Shown: piece after piece, positions 21,973 through 32,431 of the stretch
Numbering within the stretch: position 1 is the stretch's first letter
Layout: every line of letters starts with the position of its first letter
NCBI GenBank assembly: GCA_946807835.1
Contig: OX327697.1
Coordinates: 9,563,001-9,627,000 of the forward strand
DNA from: Ailanthus altissimus
Taxonomy: Eukaryota; Streptophyta; Magnoliopsida; Sapindales; Simaroubaceae
Direction: 5' to 3'
DNA length: 64,000 bases
Notes under the pieces: model-generated
What the model was told of the DNA's origin: nothing
What the model saw: only the letters and a program-made list of their open reading frames with translations
Database searches by the model: none
Made by a program: the position numbers and the translations under genes

Positions 21973-23167
21973 ATAAATCCATCTTTTTTTTTTTTCAGAT
22001 AAGTAATTGAACTTAGACTGGTAACTTTTATGAGAGACCTCTATAGGTACCAAAATTCACATAATTGGTATTGGCCAATTACAAAATGTCATATGTCCTA
22101 GTGATTGATGATTATTAAATTGTATTGATGATTATTGAATTGCATTAATAACTATTGAATTATATTAAATTGAAGGTTAAAAGCATTCATTATCAGATTT
22201 AATTGAGTTTTTTTTTGTTACAATTTTGTAATAACTCTTAGGATCTAAGCTTATATAAACTCTACAAATTTGCTTGTTATAAGGGTAAAATATCTTTGGA
22301 TCTAGGGATTTTTGGGTCTAGAGGTCTTTTGGATCTAAAATTACTTGACATTGCATGCAGAAAATAAACAACCTTGGTTGTAATTGTAATATAATTCATT
22401 TCCTAACACACACATTCTTTTCTCTTGCAAGTACTATCTTGAGTATAAGAGTGCAATTCAATAATCATTAATGCAATTCAATAGTCATTAATACAATTCA
22501 ATAGTCATCAATATAATTAAAAGTCATTAGTGCAATTAAAAAATCATCAATCACGTGAAAACTAGGATCCAATATGTTCCCACCTTCCATGGTGTCGACA
22601 ACTCTTTTATGGCATCCATAGATCGATGGGTCCGAGTTATTTGTCAAATTTAGATTCAGAATCGGGCTAGTTTCTCTAAAAGGCTAGGCATGGCACCAGT
22701 TAGTTGGGCCTTTGATAATAAGCCCAACACATGCCTTTTCTCCGAGTGAAGGAGTGTATCATCTTTATATATTAAAAATATATTAAAAAAAGGGTTAGAT
22801 CCTCTCTCAACAAACAAATTTGTAAAAGTTTATATAAACTTAGATCTTAAGAGTTATTGCTAAATAGTAACAAAACAATATTAATTAAATTTAATAATAA
22901 ATACTATTAACCTTCAATTAAATGCAATTCAATAATCATCAATCCAATTCAATAGTCTTCAATGCAATTTGATAGTCATCAATGAAATTCAATAATTATA
23001 GATGCAATTCAATAATTATTAATGCAATTTAATAATCATCAATCACTTGGATAGGTATATGCTATAATTAGTCAATATCAATTATATTAATTTTAGTATC
23101 TACATATGCTCTTATGAAAGTAACCTATCTAAGTTCGATTATTCATCTGAAAGAAGGATGGATTTAT
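21973..23167. mobile_element. Large foldback element
   Basis: The left arm (21973 to about 22320) and right arm (about 22790-23167) are inverted copies of each other: ATAAATCCATC...GATGGATTTAT outside and AGATCTAAG...CTTAGATC-type sequence inside. Each arm carries a short array of a roughly 21-bp unit like ATGCAATTCAATAATCATC, about three units left and six right. A further array of the same unit sits in the loop at about 22459-22550. No transposase was seen, so it is non-autonomous. Confidence 0.75.
22459..22550. repeat. 21-bp minisatellite in the foldback loop
   Basis: Repeats of ATGCAATTCAATAGTCATTA-like units in direct orientation to those of the right arm. Confidence 0.7.
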
Positions 23168-24450
23168 GTTTGAGCTAGTATTGGCTGTGTTCGAGGATAC
23201 AAGCCTAGATGATTTGTATGGGTAGTAGAATTTCCTATGAGAATAGGGCCCTATGGGGACTTACCCTAAATGAGGAGAAATTCAAGTTGCATTTTATGTG
23301 TTTTTTAAGGTTGTGATGAGTTTGGGTACAATAATTCAAACCCAAATTAAATTCGGGGTGGGTTTAGGGATAAGTTGATTTTCCCAACTCACCCCAAATA
23401 CTTAATTTAAAAATAATATTTTTTTTTAAAAAACCTATTGTGAAAACAATTCTTATTTATATAAAATAAAGTTGGTTATATACTAAATCTAAAGGTATAA
23501 AATTTACTTACATTATATTTTTAAATATTTTGATTCTTATTCATATTTTTTATTTTTAATTCATTTCTTTATTTTTTTAACTATAATATTAGACACTTAC
23601 TTTTAAATTGGAATAAACTCATTTGTTGAGGAAGAAAAAAATGAAGAGGAACAAACAAAAAAGGTAATAAATGATTTTAATACTATTTTTAGTTTTTTAG
23701 TCATCACTAATCTAACTCAAAATTTATTTCCTTTATATTATAGGTTTGCAAGGAATCTTAATAGAAACTTGATGTTAGGATTACAAATGAAACATAATGA
23801 TTTAGATGCCAAAGTTCAGAGAAATCATTAATTTTTATGATTTTTAAATTTTAATTCATATTATTGATTTTTAGAATTAATAGTTGAAAACTTAAAGACT
23901 TGATGTAGTTTATATTTTCATGCAATGTTTATATTTTTTTGGTATATTATAATTGTACGGGGTGAACGAGTATTTCAAAAATATAAAATGGTACAAATAA
24001 AAGAGTATTTAAATTTTTAAAAAACAAATTGGATATAGAGTACCCATGGGATCCCTTACCTCAAATTCGAATTACATATATCAAGTATGAGGTAGGTATG
24101 AGGATTTTTACACCATTCAAATATAGAGGTGGGGATTGTGATCCCTGCCCTATTGCCACTCTTAATGATTAGTAAAAATATTATATCTAAACTCATATTG
24201 ACTATTCCAAGAAAGTGGGTTTAAATTAAATCATTACATCCATCCGTGTATACATTCATATATATTCATTTTGTAACTTGAGAGTAAGTTTCAACTGAAT
24301 TCAAATAATTTAACATATAAAGAAAGAGTTGCATCTCTTTTGTAGTCTATTTATAAATATGAAAGAATTTATCAATTTTACAGAGTAGTTAAATCTTGGA
24401 ATAGGGGTCACGAACCTGTTTTCGAAGTCTCCACCTATAGAGGAAGACTG
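23168..24450. other. AT-rich DNA with possible hAT-like terminus
   Basis: No gene recognised. At about 24140-24165 the minus strand reads TAAGAGTGGCAATAGGGC, similar to termini of hAT-type MITEs, but the partner terminus and 8-bp duplication were not found. Confidence 0.3.
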
Positions 24451-25402
24451 ATTAGCATCCAAGAGATGGTCAAAAGAGAGAAATCCAGAATCTCACCGAA
24501 TATATCTGGCAAATCATATGTTGCATAAATTAATTATGCAGCTTTCTGATAGCCAATAGCCATAATTAATTCACAATCTTAATGTTAGGCAGAACCACCG
24601 TAATGCATATCTTTTAGTATTGTATTCTAGCACAGCTCATTAATTATTATTAAAAAAAAGTGTAATGCTTTAAATTTTTAAATTTTATTTTAAATTAAAA
24701 TTTAAAAGTAACGTGTCAATCAAATATTGGGTGGTAAAATAGTATAAATTTTAAAATTATTTATTATATCTAATATTTATTTAATACATCACTTTTAGAA
24801 TAAAAATTTAAAATGCCTAATATTATTTTTAAAAAATTAATGGACAAATTTTTTAATATCTTGCATAGGTATTCAGATAATATATTGGATTTGTCAAGTG
24901 ATACTGTCTAAATTTTGGGGTCAATTATAATCTTTAAAAAAAAATGTAAAGGAGTGTTCTCATGACGTTAATTTCTTTGTTTTCTTCTTTTTTATTTTAC
25001 TTTATTCTATAAATGCTTAGATTCCTTGTAACCATGATATAAAATTATTATACAATAATGCATATGAGTGAGTTTATTGAGTTTGGTAAAATGGACATAT
25101 GTTCGAATTGAGCTACGCCACTATATAATTAGTGTTTTTCTATTTCTTTATCCTTACTTTATTAGTTTCAACTAAATAGTTTTCAATAAAAAATAAATTG
25201 AACTCATTAACTTAAAAATTGTCTATATTTTTAGATCAACAAATATAAATAATAGTCATATCAATCTTAAAATCATATTTATGCGTTTTTATCATCACAA
25301 TGGCTATATATATAATTTTGATAGGGTTCATTTTACTTAGTTTATGGTGCACGACTATATAAAAAAAATAATATTTATTTTACCTAAAAATTCATTTTAA
25401 AC
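24450..25402. repeat. Diverged copy of the 3' flank of the RHD6-like gene
   Basis: About 24500-24650 shares ordered blocks with about 39980-40130, for example GCAGCTTT, GGCAGAACC, CATAAT or GTAATGCATATC, and ACAGCTC. The same pairing continues beyond the LINE at 26930-27020 against 40800-40920. This marks a local duplication that included the bHLH gene. Confidence 0.6.
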
Positions 25403-25413
25403 GTGAGCAACTT
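25403..25413. repeat. LINE target site duplication, left copy
   Basis: GTGAGCAACTT here is repeated at 26657-26667 directly after the LINE poly-A tail. Confidence 0.88.
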
Positions 25414-26656
25414 TCCATGATGGTTGACCTACTTCTTCCGTCAAGTTTTTGGAACCAATAGCTTATTTGTAACTTTTTTTCGGAGGATAAATGCAAACTT
25501 ATCTTAAGCATCCCGCGCTCACTTTTTTAGGGCCACCTTTGCGACTCAGTTATGTGCACTTCAACAAACATGGTCAATTTTCTGTTAAGAGTGGTTATTG
25601 GCTCTCTCTTGCCCCTAATCATACATCATCTTCTAATGGCAATGCTTCTCTCCGCAACTGGTGGAAGCATTTGTAGAGTTTACAGCTTCCCCCGAATATT
25701 ATACACTTTGTCTGGAGACTGTCTCATAGTTGGATCCCTACATTTTCTAATCTTAGGAGACATCATGTACTTGTTGATGACTCTTATTGCCGCTGTACTA
25801 AAAGAGCTGAAAATTCCATGCACGCACTATAGCTTTGTGATGCTCTAAAGCTATTACACCAATCTTGCTCTTTTATGCATGCCTTTGGCATTTCTCATAA
25901 TACACCCATGTTGGATCTTTTGATTAATTGTTGGGCATGCTTACCTACTGAAGGATTTGAGACTCTGCTTATATTATTTTAGAGACTGTGGTTTATTAGA
26001 AACTAATTTAATTCAGAACACAAGTGTTTAGGATGTCGGATGTGCTGAGTTAGGCGAAATGCTATAGGAATGAGTCAATGACTATTAATGCTTCTACTAC
26101 TGGCACCCCTATGTCGCAAAATATATTATGGCAAGCACCTAAGCTGGGCTTCATTAAACTAAATACTGATGCAGGCCTATCCTTAAAACACTTCAAAGTC
26201 GAGCTAGGTGGGGTGCTACGCGACCACTTTGGGGCTGTCTTGGCTTCCTCTTCCATTCCTGTTAAAGCACAGCCTTTAGTGGATATTCTTGAAGCTATGG
26301 CATTGCTACGCGGTCTTTGCCTAGCTCGAATGTTGGGTATTTCAGCTCTTGAGGTGGTCTCTGATGCTGTAGAAATTATTTGTGACATCAACAATCGCTC
26401 CCTTTCTGCTTTGGAACTGGGCTTGGTCCTTCAAGATATTACTTTAATTTCTTCTTCATTCTCTTGTTGTTCTTTTAGCCATGCTCATCGATCATTCAAT
26501 CGAGTTACACATGAATTGGCACATCTTACCCTCAACTTAGATTCTAAAACTATTTGGTTTGACAAAATGCCTCCTCAAATTGAACATTTTGTAATTGAGA
26601 ATTCTTCTTCCTCCGGAATTATATGTATGAATTATTCCATTCAAAAAAAAAAAAAA
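25414..26656 (+). mobile_element. 5'-truncated L1-type LINE
   Basis: 1243 bp with an A tail of about 14 bases at 26643-26656 and an 11-bp target duplication GTGAGCAACTT on both sides. It contains the 3' end of the LINE pol gene only: a zinc-binding zf-RVT remnant followed by a plant RNase H-like domain. It lies in the duplicated flank of the RHD6-like pseudogene, so it is younger than that duplication. Confidence 0.9.
25491..26050 (+). pseudogene. LINE zf-RVT domain remnant
   Basis: The plus strand shows VKSGYWL, then a WWK...LQLPPNIIHFVWR...WIPT block and a C-x-C...H...C block (CRCTKRAENSMHAL), the order of the zf-RVT region found after plant L1 reverse transcriptases. In-frame TAG codons after WWKHL and after MHAL break it. 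Confidence 0.75.
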
Positions 26657-26686
26657 GTGAGCAACTTCACCTACTTAATTATATAA
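26078..26686 (+). CDS. LINE-derived RNase H-like (RVT_3) domain, 202 residues
   Basis: An uninterrupted frame reads WQAPKLGFIKLNTDAGLSL and then GGVLRDHFGAVL, EAMALLRGL and EVVSDAVEI, ending after THELAHLTL. Acidic residues Asp31, Glu72 and Asp96 match the catalytic positions of plant RVT_3/RNase H-like domains, which cut the RNA strand of RNA/DNA hybrids. It is the last domain of an L1-type LINE polyprotein; the ATG used here is simply the first in the frame. The last 20 or so residues are encoded by the A tail and flanking DNA. Expression is not implied. Confidence 0.7.
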   Translation: MTINASTTGTPMSQNILWQAPKLGFIKLNTDAGLSLKHFKVELGGVLRDHFGAVLASSSIPVKAQPLVDILEAMALLRGLCLARMLGISALEVVSDAVEIICDINNRSLSALELGLVLQDITLISSSFSCCSFSHAHRSFNRVTHELAHLTLNLDSKTIWFDKMPPQIEHFVIENSSSSGIICMNYSIQKKKKVSNFTYLII

Positions 26687-27188
26687 ATATATATTTAAAT
26701 TTTTATGATATAAATATTTTATAAATTTTGGTATTTTCCAAGAATACATACTGAATTTAACATATTATATAATAAATTTAATAAGATCGGAGAAAGGATC
26801 TTCAACTCTACAGAAATACAGATAAATTAATATTAAAAGTAGATTGATACTGAATATTTGGAAAAGGTTGCAATCTTACTTTTTCAGAGACAAAGAAAGG
26901 TAAATTGTTATGTACTTAAAATTATTTTTTTAATTTCATCATTTCAAACATCTAAGAGAAAGCTTTTCGCTACCTGAAACTTTAATTATGGTCAGAGTGC
27001 TATATTCTTATGTTATAGTCAACCCAGTACATTGAGCTTAAGAGTTCCTGTCTTTCTAAGATAAAAGTATGGCATTAATGGTTTCCCTTACTTGAGAAAT
27101 ACCAAGAACATTCCCATATAGAGTTGGCCATCTGTTGCTAATACATGCGACATATAAACCTCTTAGAAAATTAATAATTCAACAATCT

Positions 27189-28230
27189 TGGTTGGACAAG
27201 AATTAAGATGAATACCAAAGTGGAGAGTCACAAAAATTCTAGAACATGTGGGACACATATGGAGAAGTCAAGGACGTGTGGGACATGACAGGGGAAGTAA
27301 AATGGGACTTGAAAACGCGAAGAAAATGAAGAAATCTTAGGAGAAGCTGCTAGCGCCGCAGCACTCAACACAAGACTAGCGCCGCAGCGCTGGGTCCCCA
27401 GCGCCGCGGCGATGAGCACGAGAAAGGCTTGTACTACAGTGCCCAGGGATGAGCGCCGCGGCATCTAGACGCATTAGGATGTTTGTTTTGGTTTGAGATT
27501 TCGAGTTTTGAAAAGTTTTGGACTTCCAAAACAAGTAAACTCTTACTCCAACAAGGAATAGGGTTAGTAGGTACGAAATACACCTTATATAAACACTTGT
27601 AAACCCTTGTTTAAGATTAAGCATCTAAGGTTTCAAGATGTAACCATAAGAGAGAATAGATGAGCTAGGTAGGCACTAAGTGCGTGGTGCACTAGAGTGT
27701 AACCTTTTGGGGAGTGTTTTTTCTTTAGGTTCTTTGAGTGAATAAAAGAGAAACACCATAGATCCTTTTGGCTTAGATGCTAGGGCTATTCTTATGTTCG
27801 TTGTAAAAATCTCTTATGAAGAGATACTAAGAGGTCTTAAGGAGTCATGGTGATTAAGGGTAGATACTTAGAGGTCTCTATGAGAGATACTAAGGGGTCT
27901 TGTGGGATCATTGATGATGTAAGAAGATACTTAGTGATCTATTTCAATAATAAGAAGCTGGATCATGGATCCTCCGTAGACGTAGGCAATTTTTGGCCGA
28001 ACTACATATATCTTGTGTCTTATTGATTGGTTTGTTTTCTTTATCTTTATTGGTGTGTTAATCTTATGTGTTCTTTCTTATGGTATCAAGTTATGGTTTT
28101 CCGCTGCGCATAGAATAAAAGGGGTATCAAGGTTGTGGCTTAGTTGATGCCATAGGGGTGTCAAATTGAAGTGTATGGCGTGATATCCGCAATAAAACCA
28201 AAGATCTTTTTGGCTAAATATAAGCTTTCT
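27189..28230 (+). mobile_element. Copia-type LTR plus short leader in the pseudogene's last intron
   Basis: The segment starts TGGTTGGACAAG and ends near 28080, where TGGTATCA (28081-28088) resembles the first bases of a Met-tRNA primer site. The U5-like end contains CCGTAGACGTAGGCA...GGCCGAAC, a common Copia LTR end. About 150 bp of leader follows, then pseudogene intron sequence resumes. It carries four AGCGCCGC(A/G)GC words at 27351-27465. A related LTR is at 36850-37500. Confidence 0.65.
27351..27465. repeat. GC-rich words in the LTR
   Basis: TAGCGCCGCAGCAC at 27351, TAGCGCCGCAGCGCTGG at 27377, AGCGCCGCGGCGATG at 27400 and GAGCGCCGCGGCATC at 27451, separated by ordinary sequence. Confidence 0.8.
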
Positions 28231-28739
28231 TCTTCAAACTAAAGAAATTCAATGAGTAAAATGAGGTTCATCAAATTACACCTTTACTTGCAATTGAAGA
28301 AATTTTACACGGTCTATTGTTTTCTCCAACATGATCACCAAATCTACCTGCAAATTTATATGACAACATCCAAAATTAGAGAATAAACTTAAGAATGATA
28401 CTAGATTTTACAAATACAATATATATATATCAATTGTAATTAAACAACCTTGAAGCTGTTAGAAACTAGTTCTTGCATTATCTTAAGTCGCTTACTAATC
28501 CGCTCTCTACGATTCTAAAAGAAAAACATACTTTTAATAGAATTCTATAGTTTGATTTTTCGTAAATTACTCTAAAAAATTCCATACTCTAGAAGTATAT
28601 ATATAGTCAACCTAGCTGCAATACTTTGTGAGTCTTATGATGGAACTTTTTCGGCTTAGGCTTTTTTCTTGAAGTGCTAGTGCATTGTGCTTGCATGCTC
28701 TAAATGCTCAGATGAATTCCTTGTTGATTAGACAGAGTA

Positions 28740-29560
28740 ATAGCTATAACAACTTTTTACTCTAGAAACTACAAGTGCTAGCTTGTGTCAGAGGGAATGA
28801 TCTAGAGGATTTGTTGACTGAAATTAGGCCATCCAAATCATTTTACAATACTTGTTGTATTAACTTTGAATCTATTGTCTCAACAATAAAGAAAACAATA
28901 TTCACTACTCATGCATTGGTTGTTTTCCTCCATGACTGGCTCAGTTGTGAGTTCAGTGATGTATTGTAAGACCTCATTTAGAATTTGGAAGTATATAGAA
29001 CAGATGTTTGAGAGTCAATCTCTAACAAGGCTTACACAGCTTTAATCTCAACTTCAAACCATAAAGAAAGGACATGAATGAGTATTATATGAAAGTCAAA
29101 AGTATAGTAGATAGTCTTGCTATGACAGGAATACTAATTTTAGATCATGATCTAATCTCTTATTTGTTAGATGGATTTGGATTTGAATATAATCATGCGG
29201 CTTTATTTGTATCTGTGAGATCAAAAGAGATGACATTGGCTGAGATTTATTTAATTTTGTTGAGTCAAGAAGGCAAAAATTACCTGTCTAATAATGTTTC
29301 AAATAGTTACATGTTAGTAAATATGACAAATACTAAAATAAAATAGAAATTTAAAGCTAGTTCTGATAACAAACCAAGCTATAGTGATGATAGAGGTTTT
29401 GATAATCCTACGAATCATAATAATCAACACTTTCAAGGAGCTTATAAGGGAGAAGGAAAAGGAAAGTAGAATTACACAGGCCAATGGAAGAATAACTCCA
29501 AAATAATTTGCCATATTTGTCTAAATGCTAGACATGGTACTTTAAAATGTTAGAACAGGT
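28740..29560 (+). pseudogene. Copia gag remnant
   Basis: Fragments resemble the plant Copia gag (UBN2-like) domain: LACVRGNDLEDLL at 28775 onward, then MNEYYMKVKSIVDSLAMTG and DLISYLLDGFGFEYN at 29074-29346. Stops and frameshifts separate them. Confidence 0.78.
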
Positions 29561-29600
29561 TTAAAGAAGAATTTTTTTTTTTTTACCTTCTTTGCCTTAA

Positions 29601-29933
29601 ATGCTAGTTGTGAATCAAGGCAATATAAAACCTCAACCATTAGCCTATGTTGTCAAACTAGACCCTAAAGTAGGGAGTGATATGAGTTGGTATATGGACA
29701 GTAGTGCAACTAACTATATCACTAACAACCTCAGCAATATGGCAACAAGCAGTGAATATAGAGGTAAGGAAAATATAGTTAGTAATGATAGTAAGTTAAA
29801 ATTTTTACATGTAGGTAATTACTATATGAAAACACTAAATTCAAAAAAACTAATACTCAATAATGTTCTTCATGTGCCTGACAGACCAAAAACCTTATTA
29901 GCATATCAATACTTACCTCTGACAACCTTTTAA
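29601..29933 (+). pseudogene. Copia protease and pre-integrase remnant
   Basis: WYMDSSATNYITNNLSN corresponds to the Copia protease active region, usually W.DSGAT.H.T, with Ser in place of the active-site Gly of DSGAT. LILNNVLHVPD follows, typical of the segment before the integrase. The frame ends in a stop. Confidence 0.75.
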
Positions 29934-30169
29934 TTGTTAAATTTAGTAAAACTATGTGTATTGTCGAGGATGTAAAGTAGTTCTTCTCAAAGGCATTACT
30001 ATAGGTAAACTATATCAGCTTACCTTCTGTTCAATTCCTTTTATCACTGCTCATTCTGTTAATATAGTCACAAACTAGATTCAATCTTCTCTCTTTTTGT
30101 TGATTGTAAGATAAATAAATGAGTTTTTGATGACAAAATTGATATCATCAACCCTAAGTCTTTATTGTT

Positions 30170-31000
30170 GAATACTAGTCAAAGTTAGATTGATGTATTG
30201 CATAGGAAATTTGGACATCCTAGTACAGATGTACTGAGACAAAATGTATCCAAATGTAATATGCATACTTTGATAAAATAAAAATAATGACATTCCTACT
30301 TTTTGTTTAGTTTGTCAAATAGGAAAAAAATCATAAACTACATTTGGGTTCATCAAAAATTAAAACTAATCATCCATTAGAAATAGTATATATGGATGTA
30401 TAGAAACCAACATATCTCTTGCAACAAAAGTTTAAAGTTCTTTTGATGACTATAGTAAGTTTATTACGATAAACCCCTTGCAACAAAAGTCTAAAGTTCT
30501 TACCACTTTTGAACATTTCAAAAAATATGTTGAGAGACTATTAGACAAGAAAATCGAGGTTATACAATGAATCTTTGAGAGAGAATATTGAACATTGAAT
30601 AATTTACTTAACCAAAAGAGATAATGCATAGATTTTCCTATCCTTACACTTATCATTAAAATGGAAGAGTTGAGAGAAAACACATATATCTTATGGTGAT
30701 AAGACTTACCCTCTGAGCCCAAAGTAAAATGCTTTAAAATTCTAGTGAAAGCATTCTTTATAGCTATTTTTCTCATCAATAAAATGCCTTTGGCTATTCT
30801 TAAGTACAAGTCCCCTTTCCAATTAGTTTTTAGTAAAAAATATATGATATTATAGTTTTATAAAGATATTTAGGTATGCTTATTAGCCTCACTTGAGATG
30901 CTATTCAAAATATAAACTCAATTTTCATACTAAAAAATATTTGTCTCTAGAGTACAGTTCTCAACACAAAGGACACAAATGCTTGAGTGATTAATGAACA
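30170..31000 (+). pseudogene. Copia integrase remnant
   Basis: LHRKFGHPSTDVLRQNV at about 30190-30240 is the histidine part of the integrase zinc site. About 30780-30830 reads MPLAILKYKSPFQLVF, like the end of the integrase core. Numerous stops lie between. Confidence 0.7.
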
Positions 31001-31479
31001 TATTTTCCTTTTAGTTCTACTCATTCATTTGCTAAGATTTCTTCTTTCAGTTCAAAATATCAGGAAAATAAAACTAGTTGTGCTTGTCCTTTTCATCTTG
31101 TTTCATTTCCTTGTATAAGTGAGCTATTGTGTTCCCTATTTACTGGTATAAATCCAGATTTAAATAATGTCTCTAATGATAGACACTCAACTCACTCTAC
31201 AATACCATATTTTCAAAAACCTTTATCATCATAAAATACATCTATACATTGCGATACTTTTTCAAACAATATACTAAATGAAATCATAGCTCTTCATAGC
31301 ACAACACCATCTTTACAACCTTCAACGTTGGCAAATGCAGAGCCAAATCAAAAATTGTTGTTAATAATCATCCAATGATCATAAGATAAAAAAATGACAT
31401 TTTCAAACCAAATATTTTCCTTACCCAAGTATTAGAATTACACAAACTATTGGAACAGAAGCTCTAAAGTAACCTTACT

Positions 31480-32431
31480 AGAAACAAGCTATGCTAAATA
31501 AATACCAAGCTTTGTTAAATAAGAAAACTTGGTATTTGGTCCCTTACAAGTTAGATTAAAAAGTAGTTGGGAATAAATGAGTTTTTAAGATAAAGAAGAA
31601 TTCTAATAAGAGTATAGCAAGGTATAAGGCTAAACTAGTAGCCAAGTGATATCATCAAACTTCTAATGTTGATTTTTTTTAAACATTCAAGGTTAAAAGC
31701 TAGCATTATTAGGCTCATTCTAACTCTGGCAATGATAAGAGGATGAGAGTTGAAATAGATTAATGTTAACAATGCATCTCTGAATGAGGATTTAATTGAA
31801 ATGGTCTATATAAGTCAATCTTTGGTGGCTGGAAAGACAAGTTATATATGCAAGTTACAAAAGGCTCTTTATAACCCTAAACAAACACAAAGGCTTGGTA
31901 TGATAAACTCAATAATTATTGTAACTAGAGAAGATGTAGATGTTATTCAGGTAAAACTTAGACAGTTGAATAAAGAACTTGCCTTAAAATAGCTGGGAAA
32001 CTTTATTTATTAAGCATTGAAATTACAAGAATTAGGTTAGCTCTACACTTTTTTCAAACCAAGTATGTAATAGATTTTCTTAAGAAAACAAACATAGAGA
32101 ATGTAAAAAGATGTCTAATGTCAATAAGCACAGGCCTTAATCTATCTAAAGACTTAGACACATCTTTTTCAAATGGCTTTCTTTACAGGAGTGTTATAGG
32201 AGCTTTACATATGTAACACTCGTAAAGCTAAAAATCTCTTTAGTTGTGAACAAGTTTAGTCAATATCTTACTTCTCCATCACAACTTCATTGACAATGCT
32301 ATAAAAGGCTACTTAGATATCTACATGGAACTAAAATCATGGGTGTTGTTCAAACTAGGAACTTCTTTAAGCTTAGTTGGCTTCACAAATGCAGACTAGG
32401 CATGCTATATTGATAATAGAAGGTTCTATAG
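31480..32431 (+). pseudogene. Copia reverse transcriptase and RNase H remnant, first part
   Basis: Blocks such as NKKTWYLVPY, SIARYKAKLVAK and CKLQKALYNPKQ match the Copia reverse transcriptase. MSISTGLNLSKD and YRSVIGALHM match the linker to RNase H. LSLVGFTNAD begins RNase H, which is cut at 32431 by the solo LTR. Confidence 0.75.
32427..32431. repeat. Target site duplication TATAG, left copy
   Basis: TATAG before the solo LTR matches TATAG at 35208-35212 after it. Confidence 0.85.

Noticed and set aside
21973..23167. The 21-bp repeats as a CRISPR-like array
   Set aside because: Units are contiguous, diverged and AT-rich, in a plant nuclear foldback element, with no unique spacers.
26062..26394. 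110-residue minus-strand frame
   Set aside because: Antisense shadow of the LINE RNase H-like frame.
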